A DNA stretch of 54,203 bases from Clostridia bacterium (GCA_028280575.1 JANQLN010000104.1:1-54203), one strand, 5' to 3'. Positions 9,012 through 17,870 are shown, counted from the first letter of the stretch. The notes: a model not told the origin generated them from the sequence alone. Program-made: numbers and translations.

Positions 9012-9222
9012 CCCCCTCTAGCCAGAATAGTTGATCAATAGATTTGTTTAAAACCTGGGACATTTTAAGGCACAAAGCTATTGTAGGGTTATATTTTTCC
9101 TTCTCTATAAGCCCTATGGTCTGCCTGGTTACTCCTACCACATCAGCGAGTTCCTCTTGAGTCAGCTTAACTTCAATACGGCTTTGCCGCACACTGTTTT
9201 TTACTATTTGGACCCACCTCAA
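8995..9222 (-). CDS. XRE-family transcriptional repressor
   Basis: A 75-residue single-domain regulator. The Cro/CI-type HTH is at residues about 14-68 (KLTQEELADVVGVTRQTIGLIEKEKYNPTIALCLKMSQVL), typical of the compact YozG/XRE group, followed by an acidic tail (GDEDEK). It leads a four-gene operon of membrane proteins and sits beside a perfect 25-bp palindrome that covers the promoter, so it very likely represses its own operon. The start is uncertain: the frame opens at TTG 9222, but GAGGTGGG lies just inside the frame, so translation could begin a few codons later at a non-ATG codon near the IVKNSV segment. Confidence 0.85.
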   Translation of the reverse strand: MRWVQIVKNSVRQSRIEVKLTQEELADVVGVTRQTIGLIEKEKYNPTIALCLKMSQVLNKSIDQLFWLEGDEDEK

Positions 9223-9233
9223 TCCACAATGCT

Positions 9234-9284
9234 AAAATGCAAAATATATATTACATTTTAAATGTAATATATATTTTGCATTTT
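9234..9284. promoter_or_regulatory. Perfect 25-bp palindrome over the XRE operon promoter
   Basis: Two 25-base arms (9234-9258 and 9260-9284) are exact reverse complements around a single T; they start and end with AAAATGCAAAATATATATTA and its complement. On the minus strand TTGACA (9289-9284), a 17-base spacer and TACATT (9266-9261) form a promoter whose -10 lies inside the palindrome. A DNA-bound repressor dimer, presumably the adjacent XRE protein, is the simplest use. It is far longer than a usual repressor site. Confidence 0.7.
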
Positions 9285-9299
9285 GTCAAGCGTCAACTT

Positions 9300-9348
9300 A
9301 TCACTTATAAAAAAGTGATTTGACTTTATGATAACCCTTTAATATAAT
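9300..9348 (+). promoter_or_regulatory. Promoter and upstream inverted repeat for the DUF401 gene
   Basis: TTGACT (9320-9325), 17 bases, then TATAAT (9343-9348). A perfect 7-bp inverted repeat, ATCACTT and AAGTGAT with a 6-base spacer (9300-9319), abuts the -35 box and may be a regulator site. Confidence 0.6.
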
Positions 9349-9391
9349 CTATTCTAACTAATGCAAATAATAAAATTTGGGAGAGGATCAA

Positions 9392-10609
9392 ATGTCAAAT
9401 GAGATGGTTGTTATAATTTCAATTGTTTTTATTGCTGTGAGCTTGTTTATGCTAAGAAAGAAAGTAAATGTAGGCCTGGTAATGTTGTTTGCATCTCTGG
9501 GCTTGATAATTATTAACGGAATATCGCTTGAGGATTCATTCAGATATGCATTAACAGGAGTGACTTCTTATAAAACAATTAAACTCATTTTGATTATTTG
9601 CCTTATTATGATGCTGGAAAATATAATGAGGAATTCGGGTATGATAAAATCCATGGTGAAAAATCTTAAGGATCTTCTGGGAAGCAGGAGGCTATCGGTA
9701 GCTTTGCTGCCATTGGTAATAGGACTTTTGCCTTCCCCGGGAGGAGCAAGGTTTTCATGTCCTATGATTGAAGAGGTGGCAGGAAAATCTGTGGATTCAG
9801 ATGATAAAAGCTTTGTTAATTACTGGTTCAGGCATGTCTGGATGGACGGCTTTATACTTTATCCCGGAATAATCCTGGCAGCAGAACTATCAGATATTCC
9901 CGTAATCAAATTTTTTGTACTGCTGATTCCTTTTTTTATATTGGCTTCCTTTTTAGGCTGGGTTTTTGGCATAAGAAAGATAAAAAATGAAGCACCAAAA
10001 AGATTAAACAGCAGGCGGGATAGTTTTAAAGAATTTTTAAAAGCCATGCTTCCCGTTATTCTAGTCATCATATTGTACATAATTCTTATGAATTTATCCA
10101 AATATGCGCTGGAAGTGTCCCTGGCTTTCACTGTAGTAATGTTGTTTTTTATAAAAGGATATTCTGTAAAACAGATTATAGATACATTAAAGAAAGCTTT
10201 TCCATTGAAATTCATAATTATAATTATTGGCGTTATGATATTCAGGCAGATGCTTTTTGATTCCGGGGCCATGGACAATATTATGCTTCTGGTTGAAAAA
10301 TATGATATACCCATAAAGGTTTTGTTCCTGATTGTTCCTTTTATTGGAGGCTTTGCTTCAGGTATTATGGTGACAGGGATATCGATTTCGTTCCCTATAT
10401 TAATCCCCATGGGGCTGGCGGACAATGTTTTATACCCGGTTTTGGCATTTGTCGCCGGATTTGCAGGGGTGATGACAACCCCCCTTCATTTGTGCGCCGT
10501 AATGACAGCAGATTTTTTCAAATCTGTTGTTGGAAAGCTGCTGATAAGAGTTGCATATATGGAAGCAGTCATAATGGGTGCGGTTGTTTTATTAATTACA
10601 TTTTTTTGA
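9392..10609 (+). CDS. DUF401-family integral membrane transporter
   Basis: About 405 residues, almost wholly hydrophobic with ten to twelve predicted membrane helices. LLPLVIGLLPSPGGARFSCPMIEE (about 115-140) and FVAGFAGVMTTPLHLC near the end are paired re-entrant-like motifs rich in small residues and proline, as in the DUF401/AF0261 family, which is related to anion and citrate-type carriers. The substrate is unknown. The ATG at 9392 has GGGAGAGG upstream; an in-frame TTG five codons earlier overlaps that site. It stands alone between its own promoter and the pheST T-box, divergent from the XRE operon. Confidence 0.75.
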   Translation: MSNEMVVIISIVFIAVSLFMLRKKVNVGLVMLFASLGLIIINGISLEDSFRYALTGVTSYKTIKLILIICLIMMLENIMRNSGMIKSMVKNLKDLLGSRRLSVALLPLVIGLLPSPGGARFSCPMIEEVAGKSVDSDDKSFVNYWFRHVWMDGFILYPGIILAAELSDIPVIKFFVLLIPFFILASFLGWVFGIRKIKNEAPKRLNSRRDSFKEFLKAMLPVILVIILYIILMNLSKYALEVSLAFTVVMLFFIKGYSVKQIIDTLKKAFPLKFIIIIIGVMIFRQMLFDSGAMDNIMLLVEKYDIPIKVLFLIVPFIGGFASGIMVTGISISFPILIPMGLADNVLYPVLAFVAGFAGVMTTPLHLCAVMTADFFKSVVGKLLIRVAYMEAVIMGAVVLLITFF

Positions 10610-10616
10610 ATTGACA

Positions 10617-10645
10617 TTGTACATTGGGGAAGAATATGTTATAAT
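10617..10645 (+). promoter_or_regulatory. Promoter of the T-box / pheST operon
   Basis: TTGTAC (10617-10622), 17 bases, TATAAT (10640-10645). It starts eight bases after the DUF401 stop and gives a leader of about 350 bases. Confidence 0.65.
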
Positions 10646-10654
10646 ACACGGAAA

Positions 10655-10945
10655 AGTTATATGGTTAAACGCAATGCCGGGAAGAGTAAATGAGTGGTAT
10701 TTTAAAGAGAGGGAATGTATTGGGCTGAGAGCATTCTTAGAGAAAATTCGTTGAAATTCGTCCCGGCAAGGGATAAATAAAAATTATTTTATCCCATGTG
10801 GTGAGCTGAACGTGTTGGTCCACTATTAGGCGGCAACGGTGCAGTACCGTTAATACTGGAAAAGTGTTTGCATAAGTTTCAATTTTGCGAAAAATCGGGT
10901 GGTACCGCGAAGATTAGCCTTCGTCCCAATGGGATGAAGGCTTTA
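10655..10945 (+). promoter_or_regulatory. T-box riboswitch leader, phenylalanine-specific
   Basis: The leader carries the T-box core GGGTGGTACCGCG (10898-10910) before a terminator (AGCC at 10917 pairing to GGCT at 10942, then TTT). Stem I closes with GCCGGGA (10676-10682) against TCCCGGC (10761-10767); AGTA at 10685-10688 is the S-turn element, and TTC at 10757-10759 sits where the specifier codon is expected. TTC reads tRNA-Phe and matches the downstream genes. TGGT in the core can pair with an ACCA tRNA end, as expected for tRNA-Phe. Uncharged tRNA should stabilise the antiterminator and allow pheST expression. Confidence 0.92.
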
Positions 10946-11003
10946 ATATGAGTATTTTGAAATAGTCGTTATAGAAAATTGCTCAATATGGGAGGTTGTA
11001 GTA

Positions 11004-12035
11004 ATGCTGGATAGGATAAAAGCACTTGGTGAAGGTGCAATTAATGAAATCAGAGCCTCTGAAAGCAGGCAAGACCTTGAAAAGCTTAGGGTTGGGCTTT
11101 TGGGTAAGAAGGGTGAATTGACGGAAATACTAAAAGGCCTTAAGGAGCTTGACGGCCAGATGAGAAAAGAAGTTGGCAGGGAGGCCAATTTATTAAAGGG
11201 CAAGCTGACCCGTATTATATCACAGAAGGCGGAGGAGCTCGGGCAAAAAGAAGTTGGAAAATCATTGGGCATGGATACGGGTTTTGATTTTTCCCTGCCT
11301 GGTACGGAGCTTCCGGTGGGTGCTTTGTCACCAATTACAATAGTACAAAGAGAAATAGAAAAAATATTTACAGGTATGGGCTTTAGCATTGTTGACGGCC
11401 CTGAAGTAGAGGATGATTTCCATAACTTTGAAGCACTTAACATCCCGGAGCACCATCCTGCCCGTGATATGCAGGATACTTATTGGCTGGAAAACGGACA
11501 GCTGCTAAGAACCCATACATCACCATGCCAGGTAAGGGCTATGTTTAAATACGGGGCACCGCTTAAGATAATTGCTCCTGGAAGGTGCTTCAGAAATGAA
11601 AACGTAGATGCTTCTCACGAAAATACCTTTTTTCAGCTTGAAGGAATGATGATAGATAAGAATATTTCAATTGCAAACCTTATTTATGTTATGAAGCTCC
11701 TTTTAAGTGAGGTTTTTAAAAGGGCAGTCAAAATAAGGCTGAGGCCCGGGTATTTTCCCTTTGTTGAACCAGGGTTTGAACTCGATTTGAATTGTCTTAT
11801 TTGTAATGGTGCAGGCTGTTCTACATGTAAACGCAGCGGCTGGATTGAATTGCTTCCCTGTGGTATGGTACATCCCAATGTACTTGAATATGCAAATATT
11901 GACCCGGAGGTTTATACAGGATTTGCATTTGGTCTTGGTTTGACAAGACTTGCCATGATGAAATACGGTATCCGTGATATAAGAGTACTGAATTCAGGTG
12001 ATTTACGGTCGTTAAAACAATTTGCTACCGTATAA
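11004..12035 (+). CDS. pheS: Phenylalanine-tRNA ligase alpha subunit
   Basis: A 343-residue class II synthetase subunit that activates phenylalanine in the alpha2-beta2 enzyme. An N-terminal coiled-coil arm (residues about 1-90, for tRNA binding) precedes the catalytic domain. Motif 2 is in GRCFRNENVDASHENTFFQ, motif 3 in GFAFGLGLTRLAMMKYGIRD, and the family CxxC pairs are in CLICNGAGCSTCKRSGW. The length is normal. GGGAGG precedes the ATG. It follows the Phe T-box and is 37 bases from pheT, forming the usual operon. Confidence 0.97.
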   Translation: MLDRIKALGEGAINEIRASESRQDLEKLRVGLLGKKGELTEILKGLKELDGQMRKEVGREANLLKGKLTRIISQKAEELGQKEVGKSLGMDTGFDFSLPGTELPVGALSPITIVQREIEKIFTGMGFSIVDGPEVEDDFHNFEALNIPEHHPARDMQDTYWLENGQLLRTHTSPCQVRAMFKYGAPLKIIAPGRCFRNENVDASHENTFFQLEGMMIDKNISIANLIYVMKLLLSEVFKRAVKIRLRPGYFPFVEPGFELDLNCLICNGAGCSTCKRSGWIELLPCGMVHPNVLEYANIDPEVYTGFAFGLGLTRLAMMKYGIRDIRVLNSGDLRSLKQFATV

Positions 12036-12072
12036 CAAAAATTACTCAAATAGTTTTGAAGGAGATTAAAGC

Positions 12073-14451
12073 ATGAATATTTCATTAAATTGGATTAAGG
12101 ACTTCGTCAACCTTGATGGTATTGATGTAAAAGATATATGGCATAGGTTTACAATGTCTGCCGCTGAGGTGGAAGATGTGGTTGAAAAGGGAAGGGATAT
12201 TCAAAATGTTGTAGTTGGGAAAGTGATCGATGTAAAGCCTCATCCTGATTCCAAAAAGCTTTCAATATGCCTTGTTGATACCGGAAAGGAAGTTGTCCAA
12301 AGCCTTTGTGGAGCCCCTAATGTTAAAGTGGGGATAAAAGTTCCCTTTGCGCTTGCCGGGGGTTCAATCAAAAAAATCGAAAAAATAGGTAAGGTTAAGG
12401 TAGCCGGTGAGGAAAGTAACGGTATTATTTGCTCTGCCATGGAAATCGGTATAAGCGACAGTCATGAAGGGGTTATGATTCTTCCCGGTGAATTTGAAGC
12501 AGGCAAAAGTATCAAAGAGTATCTGAATATTGATGATATTATTATTGAGGTTGATAACAAGTCAATTACTCACAGGCCGGATTTGTGGGGTCATTATGGA
12601 ATAGCGAGAGAAATGGCAGCAATATTCGGAAGGAGGCTTAAAAAGCCGGAAATTGATGAATTGCCAGGAACATCAGAGCTTCCCGGGCTTGACATAGAGA
12701 TTAGAGACAGTAATAAATGCAGCAGGTATTGCGGTATTGAGATAAGGGATGTAAAAGGTGGGACAACTCCCCTGGATATGCAGATCCGCCTTTATTACTG
12801 TGGTATGAGACCAATTGAACCCATAGTTGACCTTACAAACTATATTATGCTCGAGACAGGGCAGCCAATGCATGCTTTTGATAGGAGATTTATAGAAAAG
12901 CTTGTTGTAGATTCCACAAAAGAAGATATTGTCTTCAACACTCTTGACGGTGTGGAAAGAAAAATACCTCCGGACACGCTGATGATTTATAATAACGACA
13001 CACCTGTTGCTGTTGCAGGCATAATGGGTGGGGAAAATTCTGAAATATCGGAAAACACTATGGATTTATTCCTTGAATCCGCCAGCTTTAATGGTTATTC
13101 AACCAGAAAATCTAGCATGCTTCTAGGATTAAGGACGGAAGCAAGTGCCAGATTTGAAAAATCGCTTGATCCATTGCTTCCTGAAATTTCTATTAAAAGA
13201 TTTGTCAAACTGTTAAAAGAGATTAAAAGCGATATAAATATTACATCCAGGCTGACTGATATTTTTCCCGTAAAACCTGCACATATTGAGATAAAAATTG
13301 ACAAGCCCTATATTGATAAATATATCGGACATTCCATTGAAGATAAAAAAATAGTTGATATTTTGAACTCACTTGAGTTTTCAGTTACACAAAACGGCGA
13401 TGAATTCAATGTCAAGGTTCCGGGCTTCAGGGCAACCAGAGATATATCAATCAAAGCTGACCTTGTAGAGGAAATTACACGCATATACGGGTATGACAAC
13501 ATTGAACCTGAAACGGTTGATGTTATTCTTAAACCCCTTGATTTTAACAATGTGAGATTGACGGAGCACAAAATCAGGGACATACTTGCTATAAATCATA
13601 ATATTAATGAAATCCATTCGTATGTATGGTATGATAATGATTTTAATAAAAGGGCAGGGATAATCCATGATGCAAGGCTTAAGCTCATTAACCCCCACGC
13701 TAAAAACATGGACATACTTAGAAACAGCATGGTTCCTTCAATGCTCCAGGCAGCGGAAGGTAACGCAAGATTTTTTGATGAATATTCAATATTTGAAATA
13801 GGCAGTATTTTTAATATTGATAAAAAGGGAGGGGAATGCAAGGAGAATAAAAGCCTGTGTGTACTTTTGGCGAGCCGCACTCTTAATGAAGACAGCCTTT
13901 TTTACAAGTTAAAAAGCATTGTATCACATATGATCAAGGTACTTAAAAAAATTGAGATCGATTTTAGTGAAAAAAAACCTGAATATGTGTGGATGCACCC
14001 TGCAAAATCAATTAATATTAAATGGGAGGATAATATACTGGGATATATATCTGTTGTCCATCCGCAAATTTGTAAGAACATAGATAGAAAGATGAAATTT
14101 GCTGTCATGGAAATTGATATGAGGAAAATACATGCTTTATCAGAAAATGAGATTTTATATGAAGAGCCTTCCAGGTATCCTGAGGTTTACCTTGATTTCA
14201 GTTTTTTGGTAAACAGTGATATACCGTATGATAAAGTAAATGAAGATATTGAAGGGTTTAAGGATGAAATATTGAAATCCTTAAAATTTATTGACATTTA
14301 CACCGGCAAGGGTCTTCCTCAGAATAAAAAGAGTATGACATTCAGATTTACCATCGGTTCGTCGGAAAGAACCCTGTCAAGCGGAGAAATTGATGAATTT
14401 ACCAATAAGCTTTTGGATTATATGGACAAACTGGGGTATACTTTAAGATAA
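12073..14451 (+). CDS. pheT: Phenylalanine-tRNA ligase beta subunit
   Basis: A 792-residue beta subunit with the full bacterial architecture: EMAP/OB-fold tRNA-binding domain (VVGKVIDVKPHPDSKKL, about 45-150), B3/B4 editing domain (about 210-380, with VDLTNYIMLETGQPMHAFD), B5 domain (about 400-475), catalytic-like core, and C-terminal FDX-ACB anticodon-binding domain (SRYPEVYLDFSFLV to the end). It contributes tRNA recognition and hydrolysis of misactivated tyrosine. GAAGGAG precedes the ATG. It is followed by a terminator shared with the convergent spore-protein gene. Confidence 0.97.
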   Translation: MNISLNWIKDFVNLDGIDVKDIWHRFTMSAAEVEDVVEKGRDIQNVVVGKVIDVKPHPDSKKLSICLVDTGKEVVQSLCGAPNVKVGIKVPFALAGGSIKKIEKIGKVKVAGEESNGIICSAMEIGISDSHEGVMILPGEFEAGKSIKEYLNIDDIIIEVDNKSITHRPDLWGHYGIAREMAAIFGRRLKKPEIDELPGTSELPGLDIEIRDSNKCSRYCGIEIRDVKGGTTPLDMQIRLYYCGMRPIEPIVDLTNYIMLETGQPMHAFDRRFIEKLVVDSTKEDIVFNTLDGVERKIPPDTLMIYNNDTPVAVAGIMGGENSEISENTMDLFLESASFNGYSTRKSSMLLGLRTEASARFEKSLDPLLPEISIKRFVKLLKEIKSDINITSRLTDIFPVKPAHIEIKIDKPYIDKYIGHSIEDKKIVDILNSLEFSVTQNGDEFNVKVPGFRATRDISIKADLVEEITRIYGYDNIEPETVDVILKPLDFNNVRLTEHKIRDILAINHNINEIHSYVWYDNDFNKRAGIIHDARLKLINPHAKNMDILRNSMVPSMLQAAEGNARFFDEYSIFEIGSIFNIDKKGGECKENKSLCVLLASRTLNEDSLFYKLKSIVSHMIKVLKKIEIDFSEKKPEYVWMHPAKSINIKWEDNILGYISVVHPQICKNIDRKMKFAVMEIDMRKIHALSENEILYEEPSRYPEVYLDFSFLVNSDIPYDKVNEDIEGFKDEILKSLKFIDIYTGKGLPQNKKSMTFRFTIGSSERTLSSGEIDEFTNKLLDYMDKLGYTLR

Positions 14452-14468
14452 AATTGATATCCTGTTAA

Positions 14469-14506
14469 AAAGGCAGCCTTATTCAAAAGAAAAGGATGCC
14501 TTTTTT
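14469..14506. terminator. Terminator between pheT and the SASP gene
   Basis: AAAGGCAGCCTT (14469-14480) pairs with AAGGATGCCTTT (14492-14503) with one mismatch, followed by a run of T on the plus strand. The A run upstream means it can also end the convergent SASP transcript. Confidence 0.8.
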
Positions 14507-14508
14507 AT

Positions 14509-14733
14509 TCAGTTCATCATCTGGCGTTCAGCAAATGCAATCATCTTTTTTACCATTTGACCTCCTATAGGACCGCCTTCCTTACCGTTTTGATAAGAAG
14601 AAAGGTTTCCTTTGTAATGGTCGTTGTTCTCTTTGCAGTATTGAAGTGCACCAATTTCTCTTGCACATTCCAATTTAAACCTGGTTAACGCTTCCCTGCT
14701 TTTGGGAACTAATGGTTCTTTTGGACGTGACAT
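14509..14733 (-). CDS. Alpha/beta-type small acid-soluble spore protein
   Basis: A 74-residue member of the SASP alpha/beta family, which coats and protects DNA in dormant spores. The first family motif is degenerate but recognisable (RFKLECAREIGA, residues about 18-29, where the germination protease cuts), and the second is clear (GGPIGGQMVKKMIAFAERQM, about 54-73). Two cysteines (in LECAR and QYCKEN) are uncommon for a family that normally lacks them. AGAGGCAGGTG lies upstream of the ATG. I could not place a confident sigma-G promoter in the 284-base gap to the next gene. It shows that the host makes spores. Confidence 0.88.
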   Translation of the reverse strand: MSRPKEPLVPKSREALTRFKLECAREIGALQYCKENNDHYKGNLSSYQNGKEGGPIGGQMVKKMIAFAERQMMN

Positions 14734-14969
14734 TTATAATTCACCTGCCTCTCTAAAGCTATCTTTTGTTATTTTATGCAGTATTAAAATAAATAAAAGA
14801 TTAATATATGCCTGGGAGGGCAAATTCTGGCGTAAAAATTTAAAATTTTGTTATGCAGGTATTAATAGCTTATTCAAAGAAAAAACGGTATCCTTAAAAT
14901 ATTTTTATAGAGCATTTTTTGTAGAAAATACTTGTTTATTAATTTTAAATGCTAGAAAATAAGCATATT

Positions 14970-14998
14970 TTGCTTTTTTAGATCAAAACTATTATAAT
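14970..14998 (+). promoter_or_regulatory. Promoter of the AraC gene at 15018
   Basis: TTGCTT (14970-14975), 17 bases, TATAAT (14993-14998). The leader is short and GGGGGGAG follows almost at once. Confidence 0.55.
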
Positions 14999-15017
14999 AT
15001 AAAACAGGGGGGAGTGC

Positions 15018-15872
15018 ATGGATAAAATTAGAACCTATTTTGAAAAAGATTACAAGGGATTTTATATCTGCCATAATAGAAGAAGTAACGAATTTGATAT
15101 GAAGCTTAATCACTTTCATAATAATTATGAAATATATTATCTGATATCAGGTGAAAGGAATTATTTTATCAAAGACAGGATTTACAGGGTGGAAAAGGGT
15201 GACGTGGTGCTAATTAACGCATTTGACCTTCATAAAACTGTTTCTGCATCATCTGTTATGCATGAAAGGCTGCTCATAAATTTAACAAAAGATTTTATGG
15301 ATTTTTCATCATATATATGTGAAATAGATTTGTTTTCAGTGTTTGAAAGAGAAGACAATATTATCAAGCTGGAAAAAAATGAACAAACATATATAGAAGG
15401 TTTATTTTTTAAAATAATAAATGAATGGCGTGAAGAATCTGAAGGGTATATGGCTGTTGTTAAAAGTACAATACTTGAACTGCTTGTTTTTTTAAATAGG
15501 AAAAGAATAAATTCAATAACCCAAAAATATGAATATAAAAACCCCACTTATGAAAAAATATTGGACATTACCAAATATATAAATAATAATTATATGTATG
15601 ACATTACACTTGATTTGCTATCGGGGAAATTTTATATAAGTACGAGTTATCTGTGCAGGGTATTTAAGAAGGTAACAGGATTTTCATTTGTGGAATATTT
15701 AAACAGCGTAAGAATAAAGCGTGCCCAAAAGCTTTTGACAGAAACCGTATATAATATTACGGATATAGCGCAAAAGGTTGGCTATGAAGGGCCTACTCAT
15801 TTTGGCAGGGTATTTAAAGCAATTACAGGGATTTCACCATTAAAATTCAGAAAAATGAATAAAATGCAATAA
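15018..15872 (+). CDS. AraC-family transcriptional regulator
   Basis: A 284-residue regulator: cupin sensor (residues about 20-95, with LNHFHNNYEIYYLISGERNYF and VEKGDVVLINAFDLH, the usual His-rich strand pattern) and C-terminal double HTH (ITLDLLSGKFYISTSYLCRVFKK, then ITDIAQKVGYEGPTHFGRVFKA and GISPLKF). It stands alone between the spore-protein gene and pgi, without sugar genes next to it, so its targets are unknown; it may be a distant regulator of carbon use. GGGGGGAG precedes the ATG. Confidence 0.9.
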   Translation: MDKIRTYFEKDYKGFYICHNRRSNEFDMKLNHFHNNYEIYYLISGERNYFIKDRIYRVEKGDVVLINAFDLHKTVSASSVMHERLLINLTKDFMDFSSYICEIDLFSVFEREDNIIKLEKNEQTYIEGLFFKIINEWREESEGYMAVVKSTILELLVFLNRKRINSITQKYEYKNPTYEKILDITKYINNNYMYDITLDLLSGKFYISTSYLCRVFKKVTGFSFVEYLNSVRIKRAQKLLTETVYNITDIAQKVGYEGPTHFGRVFKAITGISPLKFRKMNKMQ

Positions 15873-15893
15873 GAAATTTTGTCAATTTATACT

Positions 15894-15921
15894 TTGAAAA
15901 AAAATGACTAAATGATATACT
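15894..15921 (+). promoter_or_regulatory. Promoter of pgi
   Basis: TTGAAA (15894-15899), 16 bases, TATACT (15916-15921), about 80 bases before the pgi start. Confidence 0.55.
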
Positions 15922-16000
15922 ATTACAGTTGTTAATTTAAACAATGTTTAATGGGTATTTAACTCTTAATTTGGAAACATTAAACAGGGAGGATTAAACA

Positions 16001-17308
16001 ATGGATAAAATTATACTGGACTATTCCAAAACAATTGGAATGATTGATGAAGCTGAAATGGAACAGATGGCAGAAAAAGTTAAATCTGCCCATAAAATGC
16101 TTCATGAGAAGACCGGACCGGGAAATGAATACTTGGGCTGGGTAGATTTGCCCGTAAAATATGATAAAGAAGAGTTTGATAATGTTGTTTCGGCTGCCCA
16201 GGAGATCAAATCAAGCTCGGACGCACTGGTAGTTATAGGTATCGGCGGCTCTTACCTGGGAGCAAGGGCTGCGGTAGATGCTTTAAATCATTCATTTCAT
16301 AATATGCAAAAATGTATGGATAGAAAATCACCGCTGATTTTTTTTGCAGGCAATAATATAAGCCCCAAATATATCAAGGACATGATGGTTTTGCTTGAAA
16401 ACAAGGATGTTTCAATCAATGTGATTTCCAAATCGGGTACTACTACGGAACCGGCTATTGCTTTTAGGTATTTTAAGGAATTTATGGAAAAAAAGTATGG
16501 CAAAAAGAAAGCGAAAAAGAGGATTTATGTTACAACCGACAGGGAAAAAGGAGCACTGAAAAAGCTTGCGGATGATGAAGGGTATGACAATTTTATAATA
16601 CCTGATGATGTGGGTGGAAGGTATTCCATGCTGACTCCCGTAGGACTTTTGCCCATAGCCTGTACAAATGCTGATGTTGAAGATATGATGAGGGGTGCGG
16701 GGGATGCATATGGATTATATAACAATGTTGATCTCATTGACAATGATTGCTATAAATATGCTGCAGCAAGAAATATACTTTACGGCAAGGGTAAAGGCAT
16801 TGAAATAATGGTTAATTATGAGCCTTCCCTACACTTTTTTACAGAGTGGTGGAAGCAGCTTTATGGTGAAAGTGAAGGCAAGGACAGCAAGGGAATCTTT
16901 CCGGCAGGTGCTGATTTTACCACCGACCTTCATTCAATGGGGCAGTATATTCAGGACGGGGTAAGGAACCTTTTTGAAACTGTATTAAATATTCAAAGTG
17001 TACGGGAAGATATGGTTGTTGAAAGCGATGAGGAAAACCTTGACGGTCTTAACTACCTTGCCGGCAAAACAATGCACTATGTTAATTCCAAAGCAATGGA
17101 GGGCACCATACTTGCCCATAATGACGGAGGAGTGCCAAACCTTATTTTCAACATACCTGAAATGAATTCTTATTATTTTGGTAAGCTTGTTTACCTTTTT
17201 GAAAAGGCTTGCGGCATCAGTGGATATATCCTGGGTGTTAATCCTTTTGACCAGCCGGGTGTGGAAGCGTATAAGAAAAACATGTTTGCCCTTTTGGGGA
17301 AACCTTGA
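16001..17308 (+). CDS. pgi: Glucose-6-phosphate isomerase
   Basis: A 435-residue enzyme that interconverts glucose 6-phosphate and fructose 6-phosphate in glycolysis. The PGI signature [13 protein letters not shown] is at about residue 204; the phosphate loop [12 protein letters not shown] is at about 143, and the C-terminal catalytic His/Lys region (ANPFDQ-like [16 protein letters not shown]) is intact. The length fits the shorter Firmicute form. GGGAGG precedes the ATG. It is monocistronic, with its own promoter and a terminator shared with the convergent gene. Confidence 0.96.
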   Translation: MDKIILDYSKTIGMIDEAEMEQMAEKVKSAHKMLHEKTGPGNEYLGWVDLPVKYDKEEFDNVVSAAQEIKSSSDALVVIGIGGSYLGARAAVDALNHSFHNMQKCMDRKSPLIFFAGNNISPKYIKDMMVLLENKDVSINVISKSGTTTEPAIAFRYFKEFMEKKYGKKKAKKRIYVTTDREKGALKKLADDEGYDNFIIPDDVGGRYSMLTPVGLLPIACTNADVEDMMRGAGDAYGLYNNVDLIDNDCYKYAAARNILYGKGKGIEIMVNYEPSLHFFTEWWKQLYGESEGKDSKGIFPAGADFTTDLHSMGQYIQDGVRNLFETVLNIQSVREDMVVESDEENLDGLNYLAGKTMHYVNSKAMEGTILAHNDGGVPNLIFNIPEMNSYYFGKLVYLFEKACGISGYILGVNPFDQPGVEAYKKNMFALLGKP

Positions 17309-17329
17309 TTTAATGGTATAAAGATATTA

Positions 17330-17356
17330 AAAAGAAAGAGAGATTCCCTTTCTTTT
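17330..17356. terminator. Hairpin between convergent pgi and the 17382 gene
   Basis: AAAAGAAAG and CTTTCTTTT form perfect 9-bp arms around a 9-base loop, with T and A runs at both sides. It can serve both convergent genes. Confidence 0.6.
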
Positions 17357-17381
17357 CAATATTATGTTGTAAAATTATACC

Positions 17382-17870
17382 TTATAATATCTTATCAAAG
17401 AAAGCAGGAAATACCACAGATAAAAATGTAATTATTGTGGCCGATATGATACCCCCAATAGCTATATAAATAAATGATTTTTTAAAATCAAGTTTTAAGA
17501 ATGCGGCAACTGCGCTTCCGGTCCAAAGGCCTGTAGTTGGAAGAGGTATTGCTACAAACAGAATAAGACCTATTTTTTCATATTTTTGTACTTTTTTTGA
17601 ACCCTTGTCCAGTTTGCGTTCAATATATTTATTTATTGCACTAAAAAACTTAAACCTTTTCATCCATTCAAATATCACATTGAATAATAAAAGTATAAAC
17701 GGGACAGGTATCAGGCTGCCCAAAAAGCTTGCTGCAAAAACTGCATATGGATTTAACCCGTATACGATAATGCCAATAGGAATTGCGCCTCTTTGTTCAA
17801 TTAAAGGTACTGCTGATATAATCATTACTTCTAATAGTTTCCACATTCTCAAAATGCTCCTTATATCCAA
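17382..17870 (-). CDS. Small multidrug export family membrane protein
   Basis: A 162-residue membrane protein of the Sm_multidrug_ex type (COG2426). Four to five hydrophobic segments are visible; the family pattern is IISAVPLIEQRGAIPIGI near residue 20, the proline-rich VAIPLPTTGLWTGSAVAAFL near residue 105, and FKKSFIYIAIGGIISATIITF after it. Despite the name, members show little direct evidence of drug export and the motif pair resembles DedA/VTT re-entrant loops. The ATG was chosen by length; no strong ribosome site is evident before it. It converges with pgi. Confidence 0.8.
   Translation of the reverse strand: MDIRSILRMWKLLEVMIISAVPLIEQRGAIPIGIIVYGLNPYAVFAASFLGSLIPVPFILLLFNVIFEWMKRFKFFSAINKYIERKLDKGSKKVQKYEKIGLILFVAIPLPTTGLWTGSAVAAFLKLDFKKSFIYIAIGGIISATIITFLSVVFPAFFDKIL

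Noticed and set aside
9859-10425. 188-codon minus-strand frame opposite the DUF401 gene
   Set aside because: Antisense shadow of a hydrophobic gene; no start signal.
10611-10645. TTGACA at 10611 as -35 of the pheST promoter
   Set aside because: It lies 23 bases from the TATAAT; the TTGTAC at 10617 gives the proper 17-base spacing.
14702-14962. 86-codon plus-strand frame upstream of the AraC gene at 15018
   Set aside because: It overlaps the SASP start on the other strand, has no ribosome site and is mostly AT-rich low-complexity sequence with unlikely composition for a protein.
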